A stretch of 6,163 bases of DNA from Flavobacteriaceae bacterium (GTDB taxonomy: Bacteria; Bacteroidota; Bacteroidia; Flavobacteriales; Flavobacteriaceae). This document shows, piece after piece, positions 6,143-6,163 of this stretch. The notes beneath the pieces are model-generated. The model was not told where the DNA came from and made no database searches. It saw nothing but the letters and a program-made list of their open reading frames with translations. Position numbers and translations under genes: made by a program. Positions within the stretch are counted from its first letter, which is position 1, and each line of letters begins with the position of its first letter. The DNA lies in contig JAQWKF010000050.1 of assembly GCA_029247985.1 (NCBI GenBank), forward strand, positions 1 through 6,163, read 5' to 3'.

Positions 6143-6163
6143 ATGCCTAAAATGAAAACAAAA
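6143..6163 (+). CDS. rpmI: 50S ribosomal protein L35, first seven codons (partial)
   Basis: The last 21 bases encode MPKMKTK, the near-invariant beginning of bacterial ribosomal protein L35. Its place 12 bases behind infC is the classic infC-rpmI-rplT order, which supports the call despite the short length. L35 is a small basic protein of the large subunit. The rest of the gene, and presumably rplT for L20, lies beyond the window. Confidence 0.9.

Noticed and set aside
1..6163. CRISPR array, mobile element, toxin-antitoxin pair, defence island or retron-like system
   Set aside because: No spaced direct repeats, terminal inverted repeats, transposase, reverse transcriptase or nuclease signatures are visible, and nearly every base belongs to an identified gene or short promoter gap.

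Overview
The window reads as ordinary chromosomal DNA of a Bacteroidota bacterium, most likely a member of Flavobacteriia. Four things point there: a TonB-dependent receptor with an N-terminal carboxypeptidase-regulatory-like domain, a DUF4249-type lipoprotein directly behind it, a small membrane protein resembling the flavobacterial DUF6095 family, and two copies of the exact Bacteroidota -7 promoter element (TAnnTTTG, both TATCTTTG). Shine-Dalgarno sequences are mostly absent, as expected for that phylum. All genes lie on the plus strand, and no gap without a gene reaches 100 bases.

Layout. Bases 1-154 hold the end of an NADP-dependent isocitrate dehydrogenase of the homodimeric, eukaryote-like type. 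A promoter and a run of ten A residues (143-183) precede a tightly packed set: TonB-dependent receptor (187-2532), DUF4249-like lipoprotein (2532-3329, sharing one base with the receptor stop) and a 72-residue two-helix membrane protein (3322-3540, overlapping by 8 bases). The receptor and lipoprotein probably form an outer-membrane pair of unknown substrate. A second promoter (3572-3601) then starts the conserved translation cluster thrS (3609-5558), infC (about 5579-6130) and rpmI (from 6143, cut by the window end), normally followed by rplT.

The most notable points concern gene starts. The infC gene has no ATG, GTG or TTG that could give a full-length IF3; homology points to an AUA start (5579), with AUU (5552) as an alternative. 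The thrS promoter lies so close to its ATG that the message should be almost leaderless. The receptor gene has only a TTG start, directly behind an A10 tract; loss of one A would fuse an upstream TTG to a more classical signal peptide. No CRISPR array, mobile element, tRNA, rRNA, phage gene or new defence-type system was found. The window is mainly housekeeping, with one uncharacterised outer-membrane gene pair.
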